Source of the DNA: Phialocephala subalpina
Taxonomy: Eukaryota; Ascomycota; Leotiomycetes; Helotiales; Mollisiaceae
NCBI GenBank assembly: GCA_900073065.1
Contig: FJOG01000008.1
Coordinates: 500,985 to 564,984, forward strand
Reading direction: 5' to 3'
DNA: 64,000 nt
The position numbers and the translations under genes are program-made. This document shows positions 32,961 to 42,600 of this stretch, one piece after another (position 1 is the stretch's first letter; each line of letters opens with the position of its first letter). The notes beneath the pieces were generated by a model, which was given only the letters and a program-made list of their open reading frames with translations, made no database searches and was not told where the DNA came from.

Positions 32961-33697
32961 ATGTCGGCAACGAGGTGTACAGTGCGAGGATTTTCGAATT
33001 TTGGGCGACGAGGGCTTCAAAATATCCAAGGGAACTCTATACAACTACCCGCGAAACCATCTCGAGCATCACTATTAACACGCGCCTTCACCTTAAGTCC
33101 GCCCTCCCGAATTTCCTCCCATGCTAGTAGGCAGGTGGTTGGCAGATCTGTTAGGAGTCCAATTCCATCTTGGGAAAAGAGGACGTTTTCTGCAACTTCG
33201 GCAAGCTTGCACGGCCACTGGGAGCCTCCTAAGCCCGGAGAGGAGTACGTCCAGACCGAAGAGTTTCTGAGGACTAGATGCTGATATGATGAGCAGGATC
33301 TGGGTCACATTCGTTGACAAGGATGGCGATGAACACAAAATTGCAGTCAATAAGGGCGACAACCTCTTGACTATTGCACAAGGCAATGACATTGAGATGG
33401 AAGGCAAGTTCGGAAGGGTTTCTACTTCGTGAAGTCGAAGCTGACCAAAACCTAGGTGCCTGTGAAGGATCATGTTCCTGTTCAACATGCCATGTTATAG
33501 TAGAGGATGAGGATATGTTCGACAAGATCCCGGAAGCAACGGACGACGAGAACGATATGCTCGACTTGGCATTTGGGCTCACGGAGACCTCAAGATTAGG
33601 TTGCCAAATTGAGATGACGAAAGAATTGGACGGACTGCGGGTCAAACTCCCTTCCATGACCAGGAATCTACAAGCTAGTGACTTTAGCAAGAAGTAG
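32961..33697 (+). CDS. YAH1: Mitochondrial [2Fe-2S] ferredoxin (adrenodoxin type)
   Basis: Three exons (32961-33244, 33297-33403, 33456-33697) give 210 aa. Residues 1 to about 80 are basic and Ser/Arg-rich with few acids (mitochondrial presequence). The ferredoxin domain starts at IWVTFVDKDGDEHKIAVNKG. The cluster cysteines are in ACEGSCSCSTCHV near residues 132-141, with the fourth in LGCQIEM near 178. Intron 2 reads as GC-AG (donor GCAAGT at 33404), the only choice that rejoins EMEG to ACEG. Yah1 passes electrons from Arh1 to mitochondrial Fe-S cluster assembly, heme A and ubiquinone synthesis. Confidence 0.95.
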
Positions 33698-33963
33698 CAC
33701 AGGTTTAATGACTGAATGAGGGCACGAAGATAGACAGGACGGAGTTCTGATTGTCCAGCTTCAAGGCAATCTCGCCCACGACATTACTGAATTGATGGAT
33801 ACGGACATTCCATGGACATCCTATCTAGAGGGTATCTTGAATGCCCATGTACACTACCAACGACCTGTATAAGACTCTTTTAGCAGCATCAGCGTTTGAA
33901 TGCAAAATAAAACGCCAAATTCCCACCTCAACGCCAGAATATGCAAGGTTTTTCGTGACGCCG

Positions 33964-34824
33964 TTATGCTTCCTCTATAGCTCCAGCTTTCAAACCGCCG
34001 CCACCGCCAGCAATCAAGTCCAAGAAGCCCTTCTTGCTCATTTCGTTGACCTTTTCTTCTCTTCTACCTTGGCCGACCAGTCCCTTCGCTCTGGCATCTC
34101 GTGCTGCCTCCTCTCCTTTCACCTGTGCTGCTCTGACGGCATTGAAAAGCTTAACCACACCTCTCTGCGCAGTTTTCCTCAACCGCTTCTCCAATTCCAT
34201 CGTCTCCTGCACACTTGGTCCTTCTTTCCCGCTGGCAGCATCAAATGCTGTACTAGCACCCAGGACATCCTTGACTCTGCCCTTATCCAATGCTTCCCTC
34301 TTCTCCGCTCTCATCTTATGCCGAGCCTTCTTCTCCAAAGCCAAATCCGTGATCTCCTTGCTTGCTTGTATAGCTGTCACACTTCGTGAAAGCACCGGAT
34401 CGCTGCGCTTCGACGTCGAGAGCTTCGCGCCCAAGATCTTGGACATAGACGTCGCGAATGCCTCTGGATCATTGCGCTTTCGTTTCCGTATTAGGTTTGG
34501 GTTCTCGTTGTCCTCGTTGTCCTCGTCCTCCTCTGACCCCGACTCCGAATCCGAATTCGAGCCATCTGTGACTTCTTCGACATCGTCTTCGAGTACTGGT
34601 TCGTCGTTTTCTTCTTCTGATTCCTCTGCCGCGGCAAGATCTGTGACTTCGGCTCCTTCTTCATCTGAGTCTTGCAGATTTACTGCTTGGAAGTCCTGGC
34701 CGTCGTTTTCTTCGTCTGAGGAGCTGTAGTAATCGGTTTGCTTTTTGAATTTCTTAACGGGCCTTGATATCTTTCCCTTCATTCCATCCTCGACCTTGCG
34801 TTTCTTTGAAATTGATCCGGCCAT
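33964..34824 (-). CDS. RRP15: Ribosomal RNA-processing protein 15
   Basis: Single exon, 286 aa from the ATG at 34824 (MAGSISKKRKVEDG); the frame opens three codons earlier at a TTG. After a basic nuclear-signal-like start comes an acidic stretch (residues about 40-115, rich in DSDEEG and SGSEEDEDNEDNE). Then comes the Rrp15 domain: NDPEAFATSMSKILGAKLS, KKARHKMRAEKREALDKGRV, ELEKRLRKTAQRGVVKLFNA and the C-terminal MSKKGFLDLIAGG. Rrp15 is a nucleolar factor needed for 60S pre-rRNA processing (ITS1 and ITS2). It is divergent from SRP54 with a 240-bp shared promoter containing GTGGTATTTTTGATTT in tandem at about 34837-34870. Confidence 0.92.
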   Translation of the reverse strand: MAGSISKKRKVEDGMKGKISRPVKKFKKQTDYYSSSDEENDGQDFQAVNLQDSDEEGAEVTDLAAAEESEEENDEPVLEDDVEEVTDGSNSDSESGSEEDEDNEDNENPNLIRKRKRNDPEAFATSMSKILGAKLSTSKRSDPVLSRSVTAIQASKEITDLALEKKARHKMRAEKREALDKGRVKDVLGASTAFDAASGKEGPSVQETMELEKRLRKTAQRGVVKLFNAVRAAQVKGEEAARDARAKGLVGQGRREEKVNEMSKKGFLDLIAGGGGGLKAGAIEEA

Positions 34825-35064
34825 GGTGGACAATTGTGGTATTTTTGATTTGTGGTATTTTTGATTTGTGGTCTCGAAAGCTGTTCGCGATCATATCTTT
34901 CAAATAAAAATTCGAAGCTAATCATTTCGGCCGACGATCAGGCGGAACATTTTTCCGGACCCCGCATCTGCGCTAGTGTTCATCCCACAATTCAGTCGCC
35001 TCTAACAGACAGACATCGAAGTTGCGACTCATTCCAAGGTACATAACTTCGCAACTCCAACAGT

Positions 35065-36665
35065 ATGGTTCTCCAAGATCTTGGGCGGCGCATCAATGCT
35101 GCCGTCAGTGACCTTACGAGGTCTGCCAATCTAGATGAGAAGGTCAATTTCACTGACACCTTGCCATTCCTGCTTCTAACAGATTCCAGGCCTTCGATGC
35201 TATGATCAAAGAGATCTGCACAGCCCTCATTGAAGCTGATGTCAATATTCGATTAGTCGGAAATCTGCGGAAATCGATAAAAGCCTCTGTCAACTTCAAG
35301 GACCAGGCGCCAGGTGTCAATAAGAAACGACTCATTCAGAAAGCAGTTTTCGATGAACTGGTCAAACTTGTCGATCCTCATGCTGAACCCTTCAAGCCGA
35401 AGAAAGGAAAGCCAAATGTTATTATGTTCGTTGGTTTGCAGGGTGCGGGAAAGACGACAACATGTACGAAGCTGGCGCGGCATTACCAGTCTAGAGGGTT
35501 CAAGGCATGTTTGGTGTGCGCGGATACCTTCCGTGCTGGAGCTTTTGATCAGTTGAAGCAGAATGCGACGAAGGCGAAGATCCCATACTATGGCTCCTTG
35601 ACACAAACGGATCCAGCGGTGGTAGCTAAGGAGGGTGTGGAGAAGTTCAAGAAGGAGAGATTCGAAATTATCATTGTGGATACTTCAGGACGACATCGAC
35701 AGGAAAGTGCATTGTTCCAGGAAATGGTGGATATTCAGACTGCAGTCAAGCCAGATCAGACTATTATGGTCCTTGATGCCAGTATTGGACAGGCGGCCGA
35801 GGCTCAAAGTAAAGCTTTCAAGGAGACTGCGGACTTCGGTGCTATCATCATCACGAAGACGGATGGTCATGCAAGTGGAGGTGGAGCTATTTCCGCTGTA
35901 GCAGCAACACATACACCGATTGTATTCATCGGTACTGGAGAACACATGCTGGACCTGGAAAGATTCGCACCTCAGCAATTCGTGTCGAAGCTGCTCGGAA
36001 TGGGTGATATGCAAGGACTAGTAGAGCACGTACAGTCGCTGAAACTCGACCAGAAGGATACAATGAAGCACATTGCGGAAGGAGTTTTCACAGTTCGAGA
36101 TCTTCGAGATCAATTATCGAACATCATGAAAATGGGACCTCTGTCCAAAATGGCAGGAATGATTCCGGGTATGAGTGGCATGATGCAAGGAATGGATGAC
36201 GAAGAAGGATCCATGAAGCTCAAGCGAATGATCTACATTTGCGATTCCATGACCACAAAGGAACTTGATAGCGACGGCAAGATGTTCATCGATCAGCCTA
36301 CGCGCATGACCAGAATAGCTTATGGAAGCGGGACCAGCGTTCGAGAAGTCGAGGATCTCTTGACTCAGCATAAGATGATGGCCGGCATGGCGAAGAAGAT
36401 GGGTGGTAACATGAAGAATCTCCAAAGAGCTCAAGGCGCGATGGGTGGAGGCAACAAGCAGCAACAAATGGCTGCCATGCAGAAGCGTCTCGCGAGTATG
36501 GGCGGAGCTGGCGGAGCTGGAGGCGGAATGCCGGATATGGGCTCGCTCATGAAGATGCTTGGCGGCGGAGGCGGCGGCATGCCGGGCGGAATGGACATGC
36601 AAGCAATGATGAAGCAGATGGGCGGAATGATGGGAGGAGGTGGAGCTGGCAGAGGCAGAAGATAG
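35065..36665 (+). CDS. SRP54: Signal recognition particle subunit SRP54
   Basis: Two exons (35065-35142 and 35190-36665) give 517 aa; the intron has a weak GTCAAT donor and a TTCTAACAG branch point, and joins NLDEK to [10 protein letters not shown]. The N domain is followed by the GTPase G domain with [10 protein letters not shown] near residue 107, [10 protein letters not shown] near 138, DTSGRH near 190 and [12 protein letters not shown] near 248. The M domain (from about 325) is Met-rich with [16 protein letters not shown] and ends in long Gly/Met repeats and AGRGRR. SRP54 binds signal peptides and SRP RNA and, with the SRP receptor, targets ribosomes to the ER. Confidence 0.96.
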
Positions 36666-36973
36666 CATGTCGATTCGATTTCGGTCTCTGGGTGAAGAGG
36701 TAAAGGATGCATACAGCGTGGCGTTTGGGGTGCTGGATCGTGGAACTTCTCCTGAGGTATTTGAGTCTCTCGACAAGATACGAAGCATTACCTTTTATAC
36801 CAGCTTCCCTCTCACGATCCTGTCAGTCTGGAGCAAGTACTGCCAGGAGCTGGAAATGTGGATCGGTCACGTGAAAATTAAATCACTCTACGCGTCGCGT
36901 CATCTTGTCCTCGACGCGTTCATTCTCCTTGTCCTAAATCTTTGCAACAACCACCACGAACCAATCATTCGTC

Positions 36974-38345
36974 ATGAGCACGCCAATCTTCAGTTACGAA
37001 CACCCAAACGTAGCTGGTTTTGAAGTCACCTCCATCAAATGTCCCAGCCGAAGTAAGACGATTAAAAATATCAGCAAAGACCAAACCGCCCACCTCAAAT
37101 TGCATCCAAACGCAAGGCAGTAGCTGCCATATGAGGATGCAGCATTGCTGGCAGCGAATCCCGGAACAGGGCCTTTCGTTGACCCAAAACTGCAAACTCG
37201 AAAACGACGAGCTTGTATCACAATTGCGATTAATTCACAAACAGAGAGGTCGCGAGGTCCGGAGCGATATTAAACACGCCCTCTCGTGGAGCTTTAATGA
37301 AGACCGTGTACTTTGGCACGCCAATAATACCACCGGAACTTTCAAAGATCCAAAGTTGGAGGGCGGGAACGTCAGATCCTGCAAAAAGCGCCTCGCAAGA
37401 TTGCGTACAAAACTCCCACAGCGCTCGAAGAAATATGAGGACTTTGAATGCTTCTCTTGTCTGACCCGGAGCTACGGCAAAACATCCGGAAGTACGCGTG
37501 TTGCCAACCAAGAGTCGTCGAAGTACATACGGATCATTTAGCTGTCACCTAAGATCTACTACACGAACCTGAACATTCTCCAGAACACAAAGCCTCAATA
37601 AATCACATCCGAAGTCGCACATCACCACTGCCACTATTTTCTGTTTGCCCAGAATCCCGCGAAGTTGCGCTGAAGATGTACAAGAAGACCAGCTTGGCAA
37701 ATCCTTTTGTTAAAGACTCGGTTTATTTTGAACCTGAATTTGATACTATGTATCTGACAGAAGACACGCTGAACTTGTGGGACAGTTCTTGGCCCAAAAA
37801 TTCGACTAGTGTTTACAGCTCCGAATCGAGGAACTGCTTTCCACCTGCAACGCCAGTCAAGTATGAGTTCCTGAAATTCGGTCTATTGCTATAGACACCA
37901 TGTGGTTTATGTGGCACCACGACGATGATTCTGAATGCCAAGCGTGTGTCTCCTTAGATGATATAGGGAAGGATTTGCTGAAGATTTTGCTATGGCTCCC
38001 AGATCTCGAGGAAGTCATCTTCGTGTTCAATAAAGATTACCGTTGGTAGACGATTCATTGGCTTCGATTCCACTTCAAGCGCTAGACCACGTATCCGAGA
38101 CCCCTCTCTAGAGGATACGATCTGGTACAGAGGAACGTGGGCCGAGGCTGCCCTTTGCATAGATGCCCTCCTCAGCAGCTGATCGATGGAAAGCTTCCAA
38201 AAGTCACGGCCATGGTCATACCTATGCGCGCCTCACACTCGTCACCAGTTCCTTCCGCCAGGAAATGGGAGCAAACAATCAACCGGCAAGACGTGATGCC
38301 GCTATGTGTTTGTGAGCCGAAATGGGAACAAGGATTGTCTGGGTG
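36974..38345 (+). pseudogene. Module 1: short ORF plus 2EXR-type gene, both decayed
   Basis: It begins with an ATG (36974) for MSTPIFSYEHPNVAGFEVTS, stopped by TAG at 37121. The same strand continues with YEDAALLAANPGTGPFVDPK and then WSFNEDRVLWHANNTTGTF (37290-37340). A 2EXR-type region follows, DPELRQNIRKYACCQPRVVE (about 37465-37525), then VCPESREVALKMYKKTSLAN (37650-37710), YFEPEFDTMYLTEDTLNLW (to 37780) and, after a shift, LKILLWLPDLEEVIFVFNKD (37980-38040). Stops and at least three frame changes break it. 2EXR is a fungal domain of unknown function. Module 2 downstream is its sister. Confidence 0.7.
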
Positions 38346-38897
38346 ATCAACGAAAGGAGTTTAGATTTGCGGCGTGAATATAGGTATCTCTAGTGATGTC
38401 TCTGAATATCTGAGAATGTTTTCACCGTCAATGCAATTTGTGTATTGCAATTGAATGTGTTCCCCCTTCGTGACTTCATGATAAGCCATTGATTTCGCTT
38501 CCTTGTATTATTAGTCATGATTAGTCTGGTGTTGAGGCAGAAAGCCCCAAGCTCTTTTCCTTCTGTCAAGTTTTGGATATTGCAACAGCGTAGGGCATGG
38601 TGGTCCCCAATTTGTCGGGCTTTTTCAAATCTTGTACCATATATTACGTTTTTTTGCACAATTTCTAACTAGTATCCATCAGAAGAACGTCGATTTAGAC
38701 AACTTGCTCCCAAAATATTGGAGTCAACCCCCAGGGATTCTATGACAATCACGTGAATGGCGTGTTGGTCACTGGGTTCAGACGGCAGGTAGCAAACAAA
38801 TTGTTAAAGGAACCTTCTTTTTTAGTCAAAAAAATTCTTCATTGATATACTGCCTATCTATCTATCAAGACGATTGGGCTTGATTCCAAAGATCACG
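38346..38897. other. Gap between decayed modules
   Basis: Spacer between module 1 and module 2. It is moderately AT-rich, with no coding region recognised. Confidence 0.4.
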
Positions 38898-40926
38898 ATG
38901 GCCGTCAACTACTTGCACCCGCAAACCCCAAGGTTCGTCGTGACCAAGCTTTCAGCCCATCATCAACCTTCACCTACCCCGACATCAAATCCGGGTGGAC
39001 TCGACAAGAAGACCTCGTCATTCTATCCTCAAACCCAAGCCACGACCCTTTTAACGACCCAAATTTACCCAATCGAAGTCGAACTTCATATCAAGCATAG
39101 GCTGCTCGTGGAGGGACCCATAGGGGAAGTTTTAAGATTTTGCTCCACCTACAAATACTCTATAGGGTAAAAATATATTGTTATTTCCTTTATAGAGAAA
39201 CCTATAGGGCTTAGCGGGGCCCTATAGTATTTTTTCATAAAAATGCATAAAATAAATATAAAATATATAAAAAAAAACACTTAAAAATATATATAAAACA
39301 CGTAAAAATAAATAAATAAACAAAATTAATTTAATGTATTTTTAGGTGTTAAGTACTTATATCTCGAGTAATTCGAGCTCGAATATTAGCGAACGTTTTT
39401 TTAAGTGTATATAAAACTTGAATTAAGACTCGATTATATTAAAATTATTTCGAGTCGAAAAATCTACTTTTATTTCCGATATTTTTGCGATTTACTTATT
39501 TATTTAATGATTTTTATTCGATTTTAAAACCGGTTAGACTATTTTAAAGCGCTCGTATTTATCTATTTATATTACGGAAAACGTAAGAATCGATCCGCAA
39601 ACGAAAGAGTAACTACTAGAAATCCGCAAACCGGAGAGTGGTTGCCAAGGTCCGCAAATAAGAGTGGCTGCCAGAGAGTAGCTATATCAAAAATAATTAT
39701 ATATCTATCTATAGACGGGGCCCCATACAGCCCCATGGGGGGGGGGTTCTCAAAAAAAACTCCGCCCGTGGGGGATTCAAAAACAAACACCCCCACCCAT
39801 GGTTTTTTTGCGAGCAGTTTGGTCAAGCACGATTTCGAACGCTCTGCGAGCAGCTAGGGAGATCCAAAACGGAACCGAGAACGTTCTTGGTCTTGCAATG
39901 AGATTCACGTTCTGTGGAATGCCGATCCTGCGGGGTACAACCATAGAGATATGAAGGATTTGGGATTGTGAGCAAGATCGGTGGCTTCATGCAAGAACCA
40001 GCTTGCCGTTCTGCAGGCAGAGTCCAAGCAGAGAAGAGACAATTTCGAGGACTTCCCAGCGTTCAAGCATCTGCCGCTTGAGTTACGTATCTTAGTTTGG
40101 AAACATGCTTGCTGCGAACCTCGTGTGGTCGAGGTGCATAGCGGATCCTTGACATCGAGTACTGTGTGCCAGATGATGGGGCAAATGCCGGGAGGAAGAC
40201 TCAAAAGCGGCATTTCGATCACCTTCGCTCGAGGACACTACCACCCACTCTTTTCCGAGTCTGTTAAGAGTCTCGCAACGTCGCACACGGGATGTATCGC
40301 AACTCATTCTTAGCCAATCCATTCGCTTCGGGTTCGATATACTTTGAGAACGATATTGACACAATGTACCTCACATTCGCTGCACTGCAAATGTGGAGCT
40401 TTGAACCTAGCGACAACTTCTTTCTGTCTGTGGCTTTCATCAATCACACACAAACTGTTTTCGAGGGAGATAGTTCATCATGCGCATTTCCTCCTTGGAG
40501 TTCAGCAGGTCAACGAATCATGGAGTTGCGATCACTTGCCACAGATGTCGCCTTGCTCCTAGATCTCAAGTCCAACTCGAACTTGGAGGATACATGCTTC
40601 GATAAGGTTGATTACATTGGGATCTTACCAATAGCCACCGCTGTTCTATTGCCGAATCTGATGTACCTCTCCGATCTGGAAGAGGTGGCCATTGTCCTTG
40701 ATAGAAATACAAGCATTTGTGCAGCAGCACTTTGTCCCCTCCAGTTCCACTTCAAGCTCTGGACCGTATCGGCAACACTGTTCTGGGAAATCTCGCAATG
40801 GACATTGCCCAGATTCTGGAAAGAGAGTTCAAGAGGATTGAAAAGACTCTGGCAGGCGTCTATCTGCCTCGCTACTCGAGAGCAGGAAAGATGATACCGA
40901 TTGTGAAGACGCTGACTTTGAGCTGA
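38898..40926 (+). pseudogene. Module 2: short ORF plus 2EXR-type gene, split by AT-rich island
   Basis: An ATG at 38898 opens MAVNYLHPQTPRFVVTKLSA; in another frame follows SGWTRQEDLVILSSNPSHDP (38990-39050), which aligns with YEDAALLAANPGTGPFVDPK of module 1. After an AT-rich island the 2EXR part resumes: FPAFKHLPLELRILVWKHAC then CEPRVVEVHSGS (40051-40150), ESRNVAHGMYRNSFLANPFA (about 40270-40330), YFENDIDTMYLTFAALQMW, and LMYLSDLEEVAIVLDRNTS. A further shift gives LGNLAMDIAQILEREFKRIE (40780-40840). An in-frame stop precedes ESRNVA. The gene is therefore broken by two frameshifts and a stop. Confidence 0.7.
39170..39690. repeat. AT-rich island with short tandem repeats
   Basis: Bases 39180-39560 are strongly AT-rich (long A/T runs such as AAATATATAAAAAAAAAC), unlike the flanks, and contain no gene. 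At the right edge a unit of about 28-30 bp with the core TCCGCAAAC/T...AGAGTGG/AC/TTGCC recurs three times (39593-39620, 39621-39650, 39651-39680). Just beyond, at about 39727-39800, is a G10/A8 stretch with facing CCATGG-type inverted sequence. This looks like a transposon relic degraded by C-to-T mutation. Confidence 0.55.
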
Positions 40927-41586
40927 GCTTCGAAACAGATTGTTTGCATCTTACGATGCGAGAAAAGTTGTTCGACTTCAACAGATCTTGGCGGTTCTAT
41001 CATAAATATTACAATAGAAACGCTCGCTCATACAACAGCCTTTTTGTACAATATTTTGAACACATGCAAGCAAATAAATAATAAAAATTCATTTGCTGAC
41101 CTTGCACAGCTCTCTGCGGACTGATGGTGGGGTTGATATCCCCAATTGGGCTCCTCGCATGATGTAATGCCACCTCATGGGCTTGACCCCTTTCTTTTTT
41201 CTTGTGTATCGCTATTATCCTGCGCCGGGGCTGAGATTAATGAAAGGAGGGGTAGCAAGCAACTTCAAACACGGTTGTCTCCTTTCGATCCTTCATTCTC
41301 TTTGGCTTCCACTATCAGTTGCGGAAGTGATGAGGGCAAAAGGAATGGGTATTGATGTCTAATCTGCTCTTCTAGCTAAGTGGGAATGTCTCCCTAAATA
41401 AGGTGCTCTCACTGACTCATTACAATCAGGCCAAGCTACCTAGTGAAATGATGCATAACTGATGATGTGGCTTCATGCCAACATGCGACGTTTTACTCTG
41501 TACATCTTACACTAATTACGAGTCGGGGAGTTTCAACTGACTGACATCCACCTTTCATTCAACGACACTAAGCGCATGCATTCAAG
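40927..41586. other. Gap between modules 2 and 3
   Basis: No gene recognised; short frames only. Confidence 0.4.
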
Positions 41587-42003
41587 ATGGCACTCTGCTA
41601 CTCACATCCGCAGACTCCAGGCCTCGTCGTAACCAAACTCACAATAGTCCCCTTGATCCAGCCTTCCCTGACTTCAGCTATTCCCTCATCGATCCCAGAA
41701 CAAGCTGCAGAAGACAACCAAGTCGTCAATCGTCCACGGCGATGAGGGGGACCGATTCGAGAAGAAGACCTTTGGGCAGGAGACCCCGACTTCGCATCAC
41801 TGCCAGAACAAGACCCCAACTACGCATATCGTCGAGGTGTGTGGACAATAGCAGGAGATAAAGCTCTTCCTGGGAGATCTGTGGTGGCTTGTAAGAAGTA
41901 GCATGGGAGTTTGAGAAAATGGTTTGACGATTACAAGAGAGATATTTTGGGACTCGAGGCTGCATGTAAGCGGATGTGGAGAAAAAGGCAAAGAGGACAA
42001 CCA
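41587..42003 (+). pseudogene. Module 3: remnant of the same short ORF
   Basis: The ATG at 41587 opens MALCYSHPQTPGLVVTKLTI, the third copy of the HPQTP...VVTKL start. After a stop and a shift come PIREEDLWAGDPDFASLPEQ and DPNYAYRRGVWTIAGDKALP, with a final basic KRDILGLEAACKRMWRKRQR. No 2EXR part follows, so this copy is truncated. The W-x-x-x-E-D pattern shared by the copies is weakly Myb/SANT-like, which is only a guess. Confidence 0.55.
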
Positions 42004-42600
42004 TCGTCACACTAATGGTGGGATAGGTCGCATGGACAAGGCCATCGAGTAGGTATGGACAAATCTAGAATACGGCAGGTAGAGCAAAGATATGCAGGTC
42101 AAGGCATAATGAAGACGTATAGCTTGAAGAGGAGATCACGAATCAGTACCACAGTGAGAGAACCTTCACAACAGTAAGTAATAATTCATATTTTAAGTAC
42201 TAGATAACCTGCCTAAATCCCTAAAACATGTAAAGACATCGCTAGAAAGATTCTGGGGTTAGATAGCATCTGCCACGCTAGAAGTAGAAACTATATCACT
42301 GTCATCAAGTTGCTAGCGTATCAGCATGCCAGCCGATCCCCAATCGTGAAAACAAGCATGAACCACGAATACCACCTTGTCACCAAGAGCTTGTAGATTG
42401 CAGAGCAGAATATAACAGCGTGCATATGTAGTCCCAGAGTGTAGGGGTGTTTGAAAGTCCTGGTTGAACGATGAGATCAATCTGCAGGTAAACGTTTGTA
42501 GACGAAAGCGCCTGAAGTAATGCCCGATGTCATTCGTGTTGAGCGCGCAGGATAGACCGAAACGACTCTTGAATAGTTCGCAGAGCGAACGACTTGTTTC
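42004..42600. other. Intergenic, no gene seen
   Basis: Downstream flank of the 874-aa gene. No coding region recognised. Confidence 0.4.

Noticed and set aside
34034..34729. 231-aa open frame on the plus strand
   Set aside because: Antisense to RRP15; its long Ser runs are the complement of the acidic Glu/Asp codons.
36114..36788. 224-aa His/Ser-rich open frame on the minus strand
   Set aside because: Antisense to the Met/Gly-rich M domain of SRP54, an expected composition artefact.
39593..39680. Regularly spaced short repeats that could suggest a CRISPR array
   Set aside because: The units are adjacent and divergent, without unique spacers, and the genome is fungal.
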